A stretch of DNA of 64,000 bases from Bacillus sp. ISL-18 (GTDB lineage: Bacteria > Bacillota > Bacilli > Bacillales > Cytobacillaceae): assembly GCF_018613415.1 (NCBI RefSeq), contig NZ_JAGGQG010000003.1:62001-126000 (forward strand), read 5' to 3'. The notes below the pieces were generated by a model, which was not told the DNA's origin, made no database searches, and saw only the letters and a program-made list of their open reading frames with translations. Of the stretch, positions 46,360-56,191 are shown piece after piece. Each line of letters opens with the position of its first letter. Position 1 is the first letter of the stretch. Position numbers and translations under genes: made by a program.

Positions 46360-47331
46360 TTATAACGCAATCGATTCCTGACTGTCGATGGCTTTTTTAC
46401 TATAATAACGTTCTACAAAATGACCATTTAACGACGCCAGCACTTGCTGGAATAGCATAGCAACTACAACCGGAACTGCTACTGCTGCAGGAAAAAACGA
46501 GACCGCTAAAACAGCACCGGCACTAATATTTCTCATCCCGCCTGTAAACGTCAAAGTGATAACAGTTCCTTGTCCTCTCTTCATCAAGCGTCCAATAAAG
46601 AAGGAAAACAAGTAGCCCGTTAAGGCAATGAAAAAGACAACTACTATTATACTAACCAGCTTAAAGCTAAAATTTTTCAAATAAGGCGCCACAACAGACC
46701 CATTCAGCATCACAACAATACCTAAACAAAGTTTTGAAAAAGGGGCAAGATTTGGTCCGATTTGTTCTTTCACTTTCCCCTTTGTAAGCTGGTTTAAAGT
46801 CATCCCAACCAATGATGGGATCACCACCATTCCCAACATACCTTTCATAATACTCATTGTATCCATATCGACCTTTTGACCGATAAATAATGTCAAAGTT
46901 AATGGAACAATAATCGGTGATAATAAAGTATCAATTAAGATAACCGATAAAACCAAAGGAATATTTCCTTTATAAATCGATACCCAAATGAAACTCGTGA
47001 CACCCGTTGGAATAACCATGCCGAGAACAAGACCAGTGATGGTATAGGCATCTCCTGAAAAAGCAGCATGACCAATCCCCCAAGCCCAAAGCGGCATAAT
47101 GACGTGTAAAATCATCAGGGCTAGGAATATAGGAAATGGATGTGTAATAACATCCTTTAATGATCGGAAGTTTGAACTTAAACTGCCTTCAAAAGTCATA
47201 AAGGCAAAAATCCAAGGAATTAAATAAGAAAACTCTTTTATATAAGTGCTTAAAAGAACGCCTAAAATCACGCTAACTGGAGTGATCAACGGCATAATTT
47301 TGACAAGTCGTTTATTTAAACTTTGCAGCAT
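46360..47331 (-). CDS. Bile acid:sodium symporter family transporter
   Basis: A 323-residue SBF/BASS-type secondary transporter with about nine or ten membrane spans. GLVLGMVIPTGVTSFIWVSI and FTGGMRNISAGAVLAVSFFP correspond to the crossed helices that bind sodium and substrate. ATG at 47331 has GGGAGGAG upstream. Substrate unknown; adjacency to purine genes is not evidence of purine transport, as the genes converge. Confidence 0.85.
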   Translation of the reverse strand: MLQSLNKRLVKIMPLITPVSVILGVLLSTYIKEFSYLIPWIFAFMTFEGSLSSNFRSLKDVITHPFPIFLALMILHVIMPLWAWGIGHAAFSGDAYTITGLVLGMVIPTGVTSFIWVSIYKGNIPLVLSVILIDTLLSPIIVPLTLTLFIGQKVDMDTMSIMKGMLGMVVIPSLVGMTLNQLTKGKVKEQIGPNLAPFSKLCLGIVVMLNGSVVAPYLKNFSFKLVSIIVVVFFIALTGYLFSFFIGRLMKRGQGTVITLTFTGGMRNISAGAVLAVSFFPAAVAVPVVVAMLFQQVLASLNGHFVERYYSKKAIDSQESIAL

Positions 47332-47412
47332 GTAAATCTCCTCCCTACCAAAGGATACCATAATTTCTTTAGAGGGAATGAAAAAAACTTCGTAAACCGA
47401 AAAAATTTTCCC

Positions 47413-47748
47413 TTAGTGTCTCGGTGCCCAAAGGATCACCGTCACGCCAATCAAACAAATCAACGTACCAATCCAATCATACATATCAGGGGTCTTTTTA
47501 TCGATTCCCCACCCCCAGAGTACAGCTAGAAGAATAAAGACTCCCCCATATGCAGCGTATACCCTTCCAAACGAAGGGAATTTTTGAAACGTTGGGATTA
47601 CGCCGTATGCGACTAAGACAATTGCGCCCGAAATTCCAAACCACCATGGCTTATCCTCACGAAGCCACAGCCAAATCAAGTACCCTCCGCCAATCTCTGC
47701 AAGTCCAGCTAGAATAAATAAAATAATGGTCTGAATAACAGAAATCAC
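47413..47748 (-). CDS. YnfA/UPF0060 family membrane protein
   Basis: About 111 residues with four membrane spans. The hallmark [19 protein letters not shown] and [21 protein letters not shown] are clear. The GTG at 47748 gives the normal family length and follows AAGGATATAGAAAGGAGA. A longer frame from a TTG at 47808 lacks an RBS. It resembles small multidrug resistance-type folds, but function is unproven. Confidence 0.85.
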   Translation of the reverse strand: MISVIQTIILFILAGLAEIGGGYLIWLWLREDKPWWFGISGAIVLVAYGVIPTFQKFPSFGRVYAAYGGVFILLAVLWGWGIDKKTPDMYDWIGTLICLIGVTVILWAPRH

Positions 47749-47943
47749 TCTCCTTTCTATATCCTTATCCTTTAATTTTAGCTCACTCCTCCACTTTAAT
47801 AAAATCAAGAGGATTTTAAGATATAGTTAAAGTCTTAGATATCCCCTATATTGATCCCCCTGCTTCCTTCTATCGGCACAAAAGTCCACCTTCTGTCATA
47901 CCGTATATTGCCTTGTGTTTTTATTTATGGAAGGAGAGAAAGC

Positions 47944-48333
47944 ATGTACTACAACCCTTTTTATTATCCGGCTATTCCTCCCAATCAGGTTTATCCGACC
48001 TATACACTAAACGCTCCCATCCCACGCATGTATCCACCTGTCGATATCAATATATTTGAAACGTCCGTCAAAACCTTTCGTCTGTTAATGGCGCAGGGAA
48101 GTATACTTTTAGACCGCCTCGGTGATGCTCAATTTTCACGAAAGGTTATGAGTGCGGCCCAGCAAGGAAAACAGACTGAAGTTGATCAATTGATAAAATC
48201 AATTGGTTTAAGAGTACCTGTTCAGTCTAGATTCACACCTACTGGCGTGAATTTTACCCTTGCCACCCACCCTAGCCAGCTGCAATCAGTCAACTGCTGC
48301 ACCTTAACCATTGCGATGAAATGGGGGAGATAA
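47944..48333 (+). CDS. Putative spore-associated small protein
   Basis: A 129-residue protein. A Tyr/Pro/Asn-rich start (MYYNPFYYPAIPPNQVYPTY) precedes a helical middle (FETSVKTFRLLMAQGSILLDRL) and a C-terminal beta segment with a CC pair (SVNCCTLTIAMKWGR). ATG at 47944 follows AAGGAGAG. The composition and layout resemble inner spore-coat proteins of the YuzC type, but this is from memory and not certain. Confidence 0.65.
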   Translation: MYYNPFYYPAIPPNQVYPTYTLNAPIPRMYPPVDINIFETSVKTFRLLMAQGSILLDRLGDAQFSRKVMSAAQQGKQTEVDQLIKSIGLRVPVQSRFTPTGVNFTLATHPSQLQSVNCCTLTIAMKWGR

Positions 48334-48359
48334 TCCCTTCTCCATTTTTTCAAGACTAG

Positions 48360-48393
48360 CTGACTCGCAGATTAAGGAGTCAGTCTATTTTTT
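48360..48393 (+). terminator. Intrinsic terminator
   Basis: CTGACTC pairs with GAGTCAG, then TCTATTTTTTTATC. A weaker GGAGA/TCTCC stem with a T-run sits just before it. Confidence 0.85.
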
Positions 48394-48528
48394 TATCATG
48401 TCTTATACAAGCCTCTATCGAATATGGTAAGAGAGACCGAGTGAGATTTCCACTATTTTTATCAGTCAGTTGGGTGTACAATGGAAGTTATGTTTTAATA
48501 AGTTACTAGAGCAAAGGGGTATAAAAGT

Positions 48529-49890
48529 TTGGAGGAAAAATCATATAAATATCAAGAACAATCTCTATTCAGTATTTCTTGGCCGCTTTTTATTGAACTT
48601 TCCCTGCATATGGGAATCGGTATTATCGCGACCTTCATGTTGGGGCATTTCTCGGATTCAGCGGCTGCCGGTGTTGGGGTTGCCAATCAGCTTTTAAATA
48701 TATTTATTCTCGTCTTTAATGTGACTTCGATCGGGGGAACAGTTTTAATAAGCCAAAAACTCGGTGCCGGCCGTTTGAAAGATGCTAGACAGTTAGGACG
48801 CACAGTATTTGGACTGAACGTTTGGTTCGGCCTCATTGTAGCCTTCATCGTTTTCTTCTTCGGCGAACAGCTTTTACAACTATTTGATATCCATGGAAAA
48901 GTATATGACTACGGATTGACCTTTCTTCGTATATGCGGAATTTCGCTTTTCTTTGAATCTATTTCTCTTGCATTAAGTGCTATCTTACGAAGCCATGGGT
49001 ATACAAAAGAATCAATGTTCGTAACAATGATGATGGATTTTATCAGTATAGGCGGAAATATCCTTGCTATAACAGGGATTTTCGGTTTACCGATTACCGG
49101 TGTCACAGGTGTGGCCTGGGCGATTGTTGTGGCACGTGCCTTTGCCGTTTGTGCTTTACTATATTTTGTATATAACCGGATGGCACTAAGACTGGAATTA
49201 AAAGATGTTATGACTGCTAAAAAAGAAGATATTAAGGGGCTGCTCGGTATTGGGATTCCCTCAGCGGGTGAGAATCTTTCTTATCAATTCTCACAGCTGA
49301 TTATTACCAGTTTTGTTGTATCCATGGGTACAGCATCACTTGCGGCACGTGTCTATGTTTTAAATATAAACTATATTTGTTTTCTATTTACTGTGGCAAT
49401 CGCCCAAGGGACGCAGTTGTTAGTGGCCCGGTACATTGGCGGCAGGCAGTATGACCGGGCTTTAAAGCGAGGCATTAAGACCTTGAAAATTGCCATGGCC
49501 GCCTCCACCTTAACCTCGTTAATAATCGCTTTGATTGGGTCGCCTTTACTAGAAACGTTTACAAAAAACCCGGAAATTATCGCTGTCGGCCTGCCTGTCT
49601 TATGGGCCATTGTCTTTGTGGAACCAGGCAGAGCGATGAATATTGTTTTAATGAATTCCCTTAAATCGGCGGGTGATGTTCGTTTCCCAGTGGTGATGGG
49701 CGTACTGTCGATGTGGGGAATAGCCGTCTCCCTCAGCTATCTGCTTGGAGTGCACTATGGACTTGGATTATTAGGTGTTTGGCTTGCCCAGGGTGCAGAT
49801 GAATGGCTGCGCGGTTGTTTCGCCTTAAAACGCTGGTCTATGAAACCATGGGAGCGGCGCAAGGCTGCAAAAGCGGAACTTTCGATATAA
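48529..49890 (+). CDS. MATE family multidrug efflux protein
   Basis: A 453-residue, 12-helix MATE transporter. GVGVANQLLNIFILVFN, VLISQKLGAGRLKDARQLG and the second-half repeat AARVYVLNINYICFLF, TQLLVARYIGGRQYDRALK are characteristic. It exports organic cations or other toxic compounds using Na+ or H+ gradients. The TTG start at 48529 follows AAAGGGG at 48513-48519; no ATG is suitably placed. Confidence 0.88.
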   Translation: MEEKSYKYQEQSLFSISWPLFIELSLHMGIGIIATFMLGHFSDSAAAGVGVANQLLNIFILVFNVTSIGGTVLISQKLGAGRLKDARQLGRTVFGLNVWFGLIVAFIVFFFGEQLLQLFDIHGKVYDYGLTFLRICGISLFFESISLALSAILRSHGYTKESMFVTMMMDFISIGGNILAITGIFGLPITGVTGVAWAIVVARAFAVCALLYFVYNRMALRLELKDVMTAKKEDIKGLLGIGIPSAGENLSYQFSQLIITSFVVSMGTASLAARVYVLNINYICFLFTVAIAQGTQLLVARYIGGRQYDRALKRGIKTLKIAMAASTLTSLIIALIGSPLLETFTKNPEIIAVGLPVLWAIVFVEPGRAMNIVLMNSLKSAGDVRFPVVMGVLSMWGIAVSLSYLLGVHYGLGLLGVWLAQGADEWLRGCFALKRWSMKPWERRKAAKAELSI

Positions 49891-49893
49891 AAC

Positions 49894-49936
49894 AAAAAGT
49901 GGCAATCAGTTCAAAAGAACTGGCTGCCACTTTTTT
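49894..49936 (+). terminator. Intrinsic terminator
   Basis: AAAAAGTGGCA and TCAGTTC pair with GAACTG and TGCCACTTTTTT around AAAA, with one internal mismatch. Confidence 0.88.
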
Positions 49937-50079
49937 ATTTAATGGATTGTGATGTTCAATAGTTTGCCATAACATTTCGAACAAACTTTGAACTTATCAC
50001 TATAACCATGTTTTTAACAATAAAAAGGAATATAGTAGAACCATAAAGAACAAACAAAAATAGAAGGGCGGAATCATTT

Positions 50080-50598
50080 ATGTTTAACAAATTTTTAAGA
50101 GAGAATAAAATTGCAGCAGTGATCTTAACTGTTTTACGTGTATATCTTGGTTACTCTTGGGTTACAGCCGGTATAGGAAAATTAACGAGCGGAGGATTCG
50201 ATGCTTCTGGTTTTATAAAAGGAGCGATTGCAAATCCAGTTAAAGGTCCAGACGGTGTAGTCGTTTTTGGCTGGTATGTTGATTTCTTAAAACACTTTGC
50301 ATTGCCAAACGTTGATATCTTTAATATAGTCGTACCGGTTGGGGAAACTTTAATAGGTTTAGGTTTAATCCTTGGCTGCTTAACAACTGCAGCAATGTTC
50401 TTTGGTCTAGTCATGAACTTTACTTTCTTCCTAGCAGGAACCGTATCTCATAACCCTAGAGACATTTTCTTAGGCTTTATCATCTTAACTGCAGGCTATA
50501 ACGCTGGTAAAATTGGTTTAGACCGCTGGGTTGTTCCTTTTATTAGAAAGATGAGTAACAGAAATGCAAATCCTGATAAAGCAAAAGCAACCGTGTAA
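50080..50598 (+). CDS. DoxX family membrane protein
   Basis: A 172-residue protein with four membrane spans. LRVYLGYSWVTAGIGKLTSG and GETLIGLGLILGCLTTAA are typical DoxX-like segments, and the exposed loop after the first helix is long. RBS AGGGCGG. The family often accompanies redox or stress functions; a specific role is not indicated. Confidence 0.8.
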   Translation: MFNKFLRENKIAAVILTVLRVYLGYSWVTAGIGKLTSGGFDASGFIKGAIANPVKGPDGVVVFGWYVDFLKHFALPNVDIFNIVVPVGETLIGLGLILGCLTTAAMFFGLVMNFTFFLAGTVSHNPRDIFLGFIILTAGYNAGKIGLDRWVVPFIRKMSNRNANPDKAKATV

Positions 50599-50612
50599 AG
50601 ATAGATATATAT

Positions 50613-50644
50613 AAAAGACGATTCGGATTTTCGAATCGTCTTTT
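50613..50644. terminator. Bidirectional terminator
   Basis: A perfect 13-bp stem, AAAAGACGATTCG with CGAATCGTCTTTT and a 6-base loop. It serves both the DoxX gene and the convergent glucosidase gene. Confidence 0.92.
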
Positions 50645-50663
50645 ATTTTGAATAAACCCGAAC

Positions 50664-52334
50664 TTACTTCAACAGATATACCCTTGTTTCATAAGGCTTT
50701 AGGTTGAATTCTCTACTTAATTTTTTGTCTGCTGTGTCATAATTGTTTAAAACCAATTCAGAACCCGTATAGGAGACACTCGTTGGAACTTTAAATCTAG
50801 TTGATTTTTCACTAAAGTTATTAATCACAATCGCCTTACGGCTTCCATGGCGACGGGTGTAAACAAATAAATGTTTATGGTTTGGTAATAACAAGTCGTA
50901 AGTTCCATATACAAACAGCGGGTTATCTTTCCGTAGTCGAATTAACTTTTTATAAAAAGATAAAATAGAGTCAGGATCATTTAGTTGAGACTCAACATTA
51001 ATCTCTTTATAGTTTGGATTAATTCCCAGCCAGGTTTGATTTGCGGAAGTAAATCCTCCCATATTGGAAGCATTCCATTGCATCGGAGTCCGAGCGTTGT
51101 CACGGCACTGTTTCCAAATAATCTCCATAATCTCATCATGGGAACGGCCGTTTGCTGTTTCAACCTTGTAATAGTTAAGCATTCCAACATCATTATAATC
51201 CTCTATGGAAGGGAACTGGACATTGGTCATTCCGATTTCCTGACCTTGATAGATAAATGGCGTTCCTTTCATGAGAAAGTAAAGGGCGCCCAGCATTTTG
51301 GCGCTTTCTTTCCAAAGCTTGCGGTCATTCCCCCAACTTGAAACGCGGCGCGGCTGGTCATGGTTTTCAATGAATAAAGCGTTCCACCCTCTGCCCTCCA
51401 ACCCTTTCTGCCATTTGGTCAGATTCTTCTTCAAGGCACGTACATCCACACGGTCATCTGCATCCTTATCCCAGAGACCTAGGAATTCAAATTGGAAAAT
51501 CATATTAAAGTAGCCGTTGTCTTCACCGACCCATTTATCCGCATCGTCCAGCCCAACACCATTAGCTTCCCCAACCGTCATAATATCGTAGTTTTTAATC
51601 GTTTTTTGTGAGAATTCAGTTAGGAATTCATCAATCCCATCCACGTTCATCATTTTCGGAAAGCATGGGACAAAGTCTAGATTCTCAGGATTTGGCATAT
51701 CGGGGAATCCGGGTTCTTTTTTTATGTGAGAAATCGCATCGACACGGAATCCATCTATGCCCTTATCAAGCCACCAATTGACCATGTCATATAAGGCATT
51801 TCTGACCTCAGGGTTTTCCCAATTTAAATCCGGCTGGCGTGGTGAAAAGATGTGCATGAAATATTGTTCAGTTTCTTTATCATATCTCCAGGCCGGTCCG
51901 CTAAAAATAGATTCCCAGTTATTTGGTGCCTTACCATCAATACCGTCTCTCCAAATGTACCAATCACGCTTTGGATTATCCTTGGAAGATCGTGACTCAA
52001 TAAACCATGGATGCTCGTCACTTGTATGGTTAATAACCAAATCAAGTATTAATTTCATCCCGCGCTGATGAACTCCCTCAAGGAGCTCATCAAAATCAGC
52101 CATTGTTCCAAACTCATCCATAATATCTTGATAATCGGAAATGTCATAGCCATTATCATCATTGGGGGATTTGAACATTGGCGATAACCAAATCACATCA
52201 ATGCCAAGCTCTTTTAAGTAATCTAACTTGGAAGTTACCCCCTTTAGATCGCCAATTCCGTCACCATTGCTGTCCACGAAGCTTCTAGGATAAACCTGAT
52301 AGGCCACGCTTTCTTTCCACCACTTTTTATTCAT
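50664..52334 (-). CDS. GH13 alpha-glucosidase
   Basis: A 556-residue oligo-1,6-glucosidase/alpha-glucosidase-type glycoside hydrolase. Catalytic residues are Asp199 (DGFRVDAI), Glu256 (TVGEANG) and Asp326 (ENHDQPR). The calcium-site start DSNGDGIGDLKG is present. The residue after the nucleophile is Ala200, whereas Val is typical of alpha-1,6-specific members, so alpha-1,4 or broader specificity is possible. It is intracellular, with no signal. It ends the sugar locus, 36 bp after the TIM-barrel isomerase-like gene. Confidence 0.92.
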   Translation of the reverse strand: MNKKWWKESVAYQVYPRSFVDSNGDGIGDLKGVTSKLDYLKELGIDVIWLSPMFKSPNDDNGYDISDYQDIMDEFGTMADFDELLEGVHQRGMKLILDLVINHTSDEHPWFIESRSSKDNPKRDWYIWRDGIDGKAPNNWESIFSGPAWRYDKETEQYFMHIFSPRQPDLNWENPEVRNALYDMVNWWLDKGIDGFRVDAISHIKKEPGFPDMPNPENLDFVPCFPKMMNVDGIDEFLTEFSQKTIKNYDIMTVGEANGVGLDDADKWVGEDNGYFNMIFQFEFLGLWDKDADDRVDVRALKKNLTKWQKGLEGRGWNALFIENHDQPRRVSSWGNDRKLWKESAKMLGALYFLMKGTPFIYQGQEIGMTNVQFPSIEDYNDVGMLNYYKVETANGRSHDEIMEIIWKQCRDNARTPMQWNASNMGGFTSANQTWLGINPNYKEINVESQLNDPDSILSFYKKLIRLRKDNPLFVYGTYDLLLPNHKHLFVYTRRHGSRKAIVINNFSEKSTRFKVPTSVSYTGSELVLNNYDTADKKLSREFNLKPYETRVYLLK

Positions 52335-52370
52335 TTGGCACCTCTAATTCTTAGATGTTTTTCTTAGGAG

Positions 52371-53339
52371 TTATACCCACCACATTTGTGAAACAGGCTG
52401 CTCAATTAAGACAGATTTTAAATTGTTTACAGCTCGCGTAAATCCTTCCTCTATCGACATGATTGGATCTTCATGCTCGATACTAACCACATAATCATAA
52501 CCATATGTGCGAAGGGCGCTCATCATGTCAGACCATTCTTTTAAACCATGTCCACAGCCAACCGAACGGAACGTCCATGCCCGCGAACGTACTTCTCCGT
52601 ATGGCTGCATATCTGTTAATCCATACATATTCACATTTTCTTGATCAATGTATGTGTCCTTTGCATGGAAATGATGGATGGCATTTTCTTTTGCTAAAAT
52701 CTTAATGGCCGCTACAGGGTCAATTCCTTGCCACCATAAGTGACTTGGGTCTAAGTTAGCCCCAATTGCATCACAGGTTTCTTCACGTAATTTTAATAAC
52801 GTATATGGGGTATGGACTAAAAAGCCGCCATGTAGTTCAAGACCGATTTTGACATTGTTATCTTTAGCATATTGGCCAACTTCTTTCCAATAGGGAATCA
52901 GCTTTTCTTCCCATTGCCATTTTTTAACGTCGCCATATTCATTTGGCCAAGGGGTAACAGGCCAGTTCGGATACTTTGCTCCTTCATGGTCTCCAGCTGT
53001 ACCTGAAAAACAGTTAACAACCGGTACATTCAGTAACGATGCCAATTTAATTGTTTTTATAAGTGTTTCATGTGAGCTTTGAGCAAATTCTTTTTCAGGA
53101 GAAATCGGATTGCCATGGCAGCTGAACGCACTGATCGTTAATCCGCGTTCCTCTACTTTTTGAAAATATTCACTTCTTGCCTTTTCGTCTTCTAGTAGTA
53201 AATCTACATCACAGTGGCTGTTTCCTGGGTAGCAGCCGGTTCCAATTTCAACCGCATGTAATCCGGCCTTTTGAACAGTATCTAACATTTCCTCGAAAGT
53301 TTTTTCAGCAAACAATACAGTAAAGACGCCTAGTTTCAT
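52371..53339 (-). CDS. Sugar phosphate isomerase/epimerase-like TIM barrel
   Basis: A 322-residue AP-endonuclease-2/xylose-isomerase-like protein. The predicted divalent-metal ligands are Glu in IGLELHGG, Asp/His in ANLDPSHLWWQG, His in HFHAKD and Glu in VSIEHED. RBS GAGGAG. It follows the ThuB-like oxidoreductase and precedes the glucosidase. Such proteins isomerise, epimerise or cleave keto-sugars; here action on an oxidised glycoside is inferred. Confidence 0.85.
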   Translation of the reverse strand: MKLGVFTVLFAEKTFEEMLDTVQKAGLHAVEIGTGCYPGNSHCDVDLLLEDEKARSEYFQKVEERGLTISAFSCHGNPISPEKEFAQSSHETLIKTIKLASLLNVPVVNCFSGTAGDHEGAKYPNWPVTPWPNEYGDVKKWQWEEKLIPYWKEVGQYAKDNNVKIGLELHGGFLVHTPYTLLKLREETCDAIGANLDPSHLWWQGIDPVAAIKILAKENAIHHFHAKDTYIDQENVNMYGLTDMQPYGEVRSRAWTFRSVGCGHGLKEWSDMMSALRTYGYDYVVSIEHEDPIMSIEEGFTRAVNNLKSVLIEQPVSQMWWV

Positions 53340-53390
53340 ATTATAATCTCCTCACTTTTATTAACATTTTTTGATTACAATAAATAGTAC

Positions 53391-53421
53391 AGAGTTGACC
53401 GCTATGTTTGCTGTCAACTCT
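53391..53421 (-). terminator. Hairpin between ThuB-like and TIM-barrel genes
   Basis: AGAGTTGAC (53391-53399) pairs with GTCAACTCT (53413-53421). The minus-strand flank is only moderately T-rich, so read-through is likely. Confidence 0.5.
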
Positions 53422-53434
53422 ATGTTTTTAATCG

Positions 53435-54463
53435 TTATCTTACTTTGACAATTTGCTTCGTTTCGTTTGACTTCAGTGCTCCTAGAATCACCTCTAGTGA
53501 TTTCATTCCTTCTTCGCCAGGTACTGCAGGCTCTTCATCTAGCAGAATAGCATTTACAAAATGCTCGATGACATGGGTATTGTTTTGCCCCCCCGCTTCA
53601 TTTGATTGAATTTTCCCTAGCTCATATTTCACTACTTCGCCATTGCTATATTGAACAACAAGAGAATTGATTGGATCATCTTCTAATCGCAGGATAGCCT
53701 TCTCGCCGTAAATAATGGTAGAGTTATCTTCCTTGCCGGTGTAAGCCCAACTGGCGGCGAGTGTACCGATAATGCCGCTTTCTGTTTTCAATACACAAAC
53801 GGCATTGTCATCCACGTCAGCAAAATCCTTTGCATTCGTTTCAACAAAGGCGCCTACTTCAACAATTTCTTCTCCTAATACATAGCGCAATAAATCTGTT
53901 TTATGGACACCTAAGTCACCCATAGCACCGACAAACGCTTTTTCTTTTTCGAAAAACCAGCTTTCTTTTCCGTCAACACTCCAGCCTTCCGGACCGCCGT
54001 GACCAAACGCTGTACGGAAGCTGTAAATTCTGCCAGCTTCTCCGTTTGCAATCAGCTTGCGGGCTTTTTGATGGGACGGAACAAAACGCTGATTATGACC
54101 AATCATTAATTTTTTTCCGTTTTTCTCAGCTGCTGCAATCATCGCTTCAGCTTCTTCTTTAGAGGTTGCCATCGGCTTCTCGCAAAGGACATGAAGACCT
54201 GCTTCTAAAGCAGCAATGGTGATAGGGGCATGGAGATAGTTTGGTGTACAAACACTTACTGCGTCCACCTCACCACTTTTTAGCAACTCGTTAAAATCCG
54301 TATAGGAAAGAACACCGTATTTTTCGGCTGTTTCGATTGCCCGCTCTTGATTAATATCACAAACGGCCGTAAGCTCTACATTTGGATTTACTTGGTACTC
54401 TGGTAAATGACGATGCTGGGCAATACTGCCGCAGCCGATTACGCCTACTCTGATCTTTTTCAT
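53435..54463 (-). CDS. Gfo/Idh/MocA oxidoreductase (ThuB-like)
   Basis: A 342-residue NAD(P)-dependent sugar oxidoreductase. The Rossmann start VGVIGCGSIAQHRHLPEY, the catalytic lysine of CEKPMAT and the GDLGVHKTDLLRY motif are present. ATG at 54463 follows GGGAGGAAAC, immediately after the ThuA-like stop. In rhizobia the ThuA-ThuB pair oxidises trehalose and related disaccharides to 3-keto forms; the adjacency here supports a similar step. Confidence 0.88.
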   Translation of the reverse strand: MKKIRVGVIGCGSIAQHRHLPEYQVNPNVELTAVCDINQERAIETAEKYGVLSYTDFNELLKSGEVDAVSVCTPNYLHAPITIAALEAGLHVLCEKPMATSKEEAEAMIAAAEKNGKKLMIGHNQRFVPSHQKARKLIANGEAGRIYSFRTAFGHGGPEGWSVDGKESWFFEKEKAFVGAMGDLGVHKTDLLRYVLGEEIVEVGAFVETNAKDFADVDDNAVCVLKTESGIIGTLAASWAYTGKEDNSTIIYGEKAILRLEDDPINSLVVQYSNGEVVKYELGKIQSNEAGGQNNTHVIEHFVNAILLDEEPAVPGEEGMKSLEVILGALKSNETKQIVKVR

Positions 54464-54464
54464 A

Positions 54465-55190
54465 TTAGTTTCCTCCCTTAATTTCCTCAAGTGGTTTAGA
54501 ATTTCCGTATACCGGCCGTTCTCGTTTAACTGGCTGCGCCCATTTAACCGCGTTAATAATTACTCGCTGAATTTGTTGATTATGATAGGTAGGATAGGTT
54601 TCATGACCTGGTCTGAAATAAAATACTTTTCCGTTTCCGCGCTTGTATGTACAGCCGCTGCGGAATACTTCGCCGCCCTCAAACCAGCTAGTGAAAATTA
54701 GTTCATCTGGCTGCGGGATATCAAAATGCTCGCCATACATTTCCTCATGCTCTAATTCGATATATTCAGGGATTCCTTCTGTAATTGGATGACTCGGACT
54801 CACGACCCAAAGTCGTTCCTTTTCGCCCGCTTCGCGCCATTTTAAATCACAGCTTGTTCCCATTAAGGTCTTAAAAATTTTTGAAAAATGCCCGGAGTGA
54901 AGGACGATTAGCCCCATTCCATCAAGGACGCGCTGGCGCACCTTCTCCACGATTTCATCGTTTACTTCACTATGAGCGACATGCCCCCACCAAACTAATA
55001 CATCTGTGGTATTGAGGACATCATCCGTCAAACCATGTTCAGGCTCATCAAGGGTAGCTGTTCTTGTATCAAAGCCTTCCGACTGAAGGAATTCAGCGAT
55101 GGCTCCATGGATTCCCTTAGGATAAATATCCCTTACGACAGGATCTTTTTGTTCATGACGGTTTTCATTCCACACGGTTACATTCAACAT
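54465..55190 (-). CDS. ThuA-like (trehalose utilisation) protein
   Basis: A 241-residue glutamine-amidotransferase-like fold protein of the ThuA family. [23 protein letters not shown] at the start, [24 protein letters not shown] and [14 protein letters not shown] are family hallmarks. ATG at 55190 follows AAGGAGTG. It directly precedes the ThuB-like oxidoreductase and is most likely coexpressed with it. Confidence 0.9.
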   Translation of the reverse strand: MLNVTVWNENRHEQKDPVVRDIYPKGIHGAIAEFLQSEGFDTRTATLDEPEHGLTDDVLNTTDVLVWWGHVAHSEVNDEIVEKVRQRVLDGMGLIVLHSGHFSKIFKTLMGTSCDLKWREAGEKERLWVVSPSHPITEGIPEYIELEHEEMYGEHFDIPQPDELIFTSWFEGGEVFRSGCTYKRGNGKVFYFRPGHETYPTYHNQQIQRVIINAVKWAQPVKRERPVYGNSKPLEEIKGGN

Positions 55191-55303
55191 GTTTGAACAC
55201 TCCTTCTCGTTGTTCACTTTATCTATTATTTTAGAGAATACCAGAATAATTGAAACTGCTTACATTGACAAATAGGGTGAAAAATATTGAACAAAATGAT
55301 TTA

Positions 55304-56065
55304 CTAGCGACGCGGCAGTTTTGTTTTCAAATAATTGATACTAATTTCGATACTTTCTAGAGGTGTCCGCCGGCTTACATCCTGCTCGACCACCCACCAT
55401 TGAATATCAACTTGTTCGCCCTTCTTAAGCACAGCTTCTAGGTCAACGCCGCCTGTGCCAAGTTCTGCGAAGAATTGTTCGTCATCGATTGTCATGTCTT
55501 TCAAGTGAATTAATGGTGTTCGATTTTGATATCGTTCTATCCACTCTGCCGGCTTTTGGCCCGCTTTAGTCAGCCAGTAAATATCAAGCTCTGCCTTTAC
55601 CATGTCAGGGTTTGATTCTTCAAAAATCGCTTCAAGCGCCATTCTTCCATCAGATAAGCGCTCAAGTTCAAAATCGTGATTATGATAGCAAAGGGAAATC
55701 CCCTCCTGACGACAAATCTCACCTGCATGTTCTAAAAATGAAATAAGGGCTTTGTAGTCACTTTCACTGCGGCGATCTGGCATTAGATAGGGACATACAA
55801 CATACTTACTTCCTAATATCTTTTGATCTTCAATGACCTGTGCCAGGTTGTTTTCTAACTGCTCAAGCGGCACATGGCAGGCAGCTGTTTTAAGTCCAAG
55901 CTCATCTAATAACTCTCTTATTTCCATCGGAGTTAATCCATGGTAACCAGCAAGCTCAACACCATCAAAGCCAAGCTCTGACACTTTTTTTAGGGTACCT
56001 GTAAAATCTTTTGCACTTTCTTCCCTTAATGTGAACATTTGTACCGCTACTGGAATATTTCTCAT
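55304..56065 (-). CDS. Sugar phosphate isomerase/epimerase-like TIM barrel (IolE-like)
   Basis: A 253-residue xylose-isomerase-like TIM barrel. Metal ligands are predicted at SLCYHNHDFEL, VKAELDIYWLTKAG, LIHLKDM and VVEQD. RBS GGAGGAC. It is only about 38% the length-identical type to the second barrel at 52371 by eye, so the two probably catalyse different steps. The divergent AraC gene starts 126 bp upstream, with the duplicated 41-bp element in between. Confidence 0.83.
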   Translation of the reverse strand: MRNIPVAVQMFTLREESAKDFTGTLKKVSELGFDGVELAGYHGLTPMEIRELLDELGLKTAACHVPLEQLENNLAQVIEDQKILGSKYVVCPYLMPDRRSESDYKALISFLEHAGEICRQEGISLCYHNHDFELERLSDGRMALEAIFEESNPDMVKAELDIYWLTKAGQKPAEWIERYQNRTPLIHLKDMTIDDEQFFAELGTGGVDLEAVLKKGEQVDIQWWVVEQDVSRRTPLESIEISINYLKTKLPRR

Positions 56066-56130
56066 CCTTAGTCCTCCATTTCTAGAAACCTAGCTCATTT
56101 GATTACATCTTATATTTTATTTCTACTACT

Positions 56131-56171
56131 AAACATAGATGATATAATTAAAACATCTACTATTCTGCTAT
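56131..56171 (-). promoter_or_regulatory. Duplicated promoter/operator element, copy 1
   Basis: A 41-bp segment starting AAACATAGAT and ending TATTCTGCTAT shares all but about six bases with 58213-58253. On the minus strand it has a TAT(A/C)AT-like -10 preceded by AATAGT and TTTTAA(C/T). It lies 66 bp upstream of the TIM-barrel gene and 21 bp upstream of the divergent AraC gene. Confidence 0.65.
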
Positions 56172-56191
56172 CTTTTGCGAAGAGGAAAATT

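Noticed and set aside
55251-55264. cre site upstream of the ThuA gene (TGAAACTGCTTACA)
   Set aside because: The mismatch hits the central CG, the most important part of the site.
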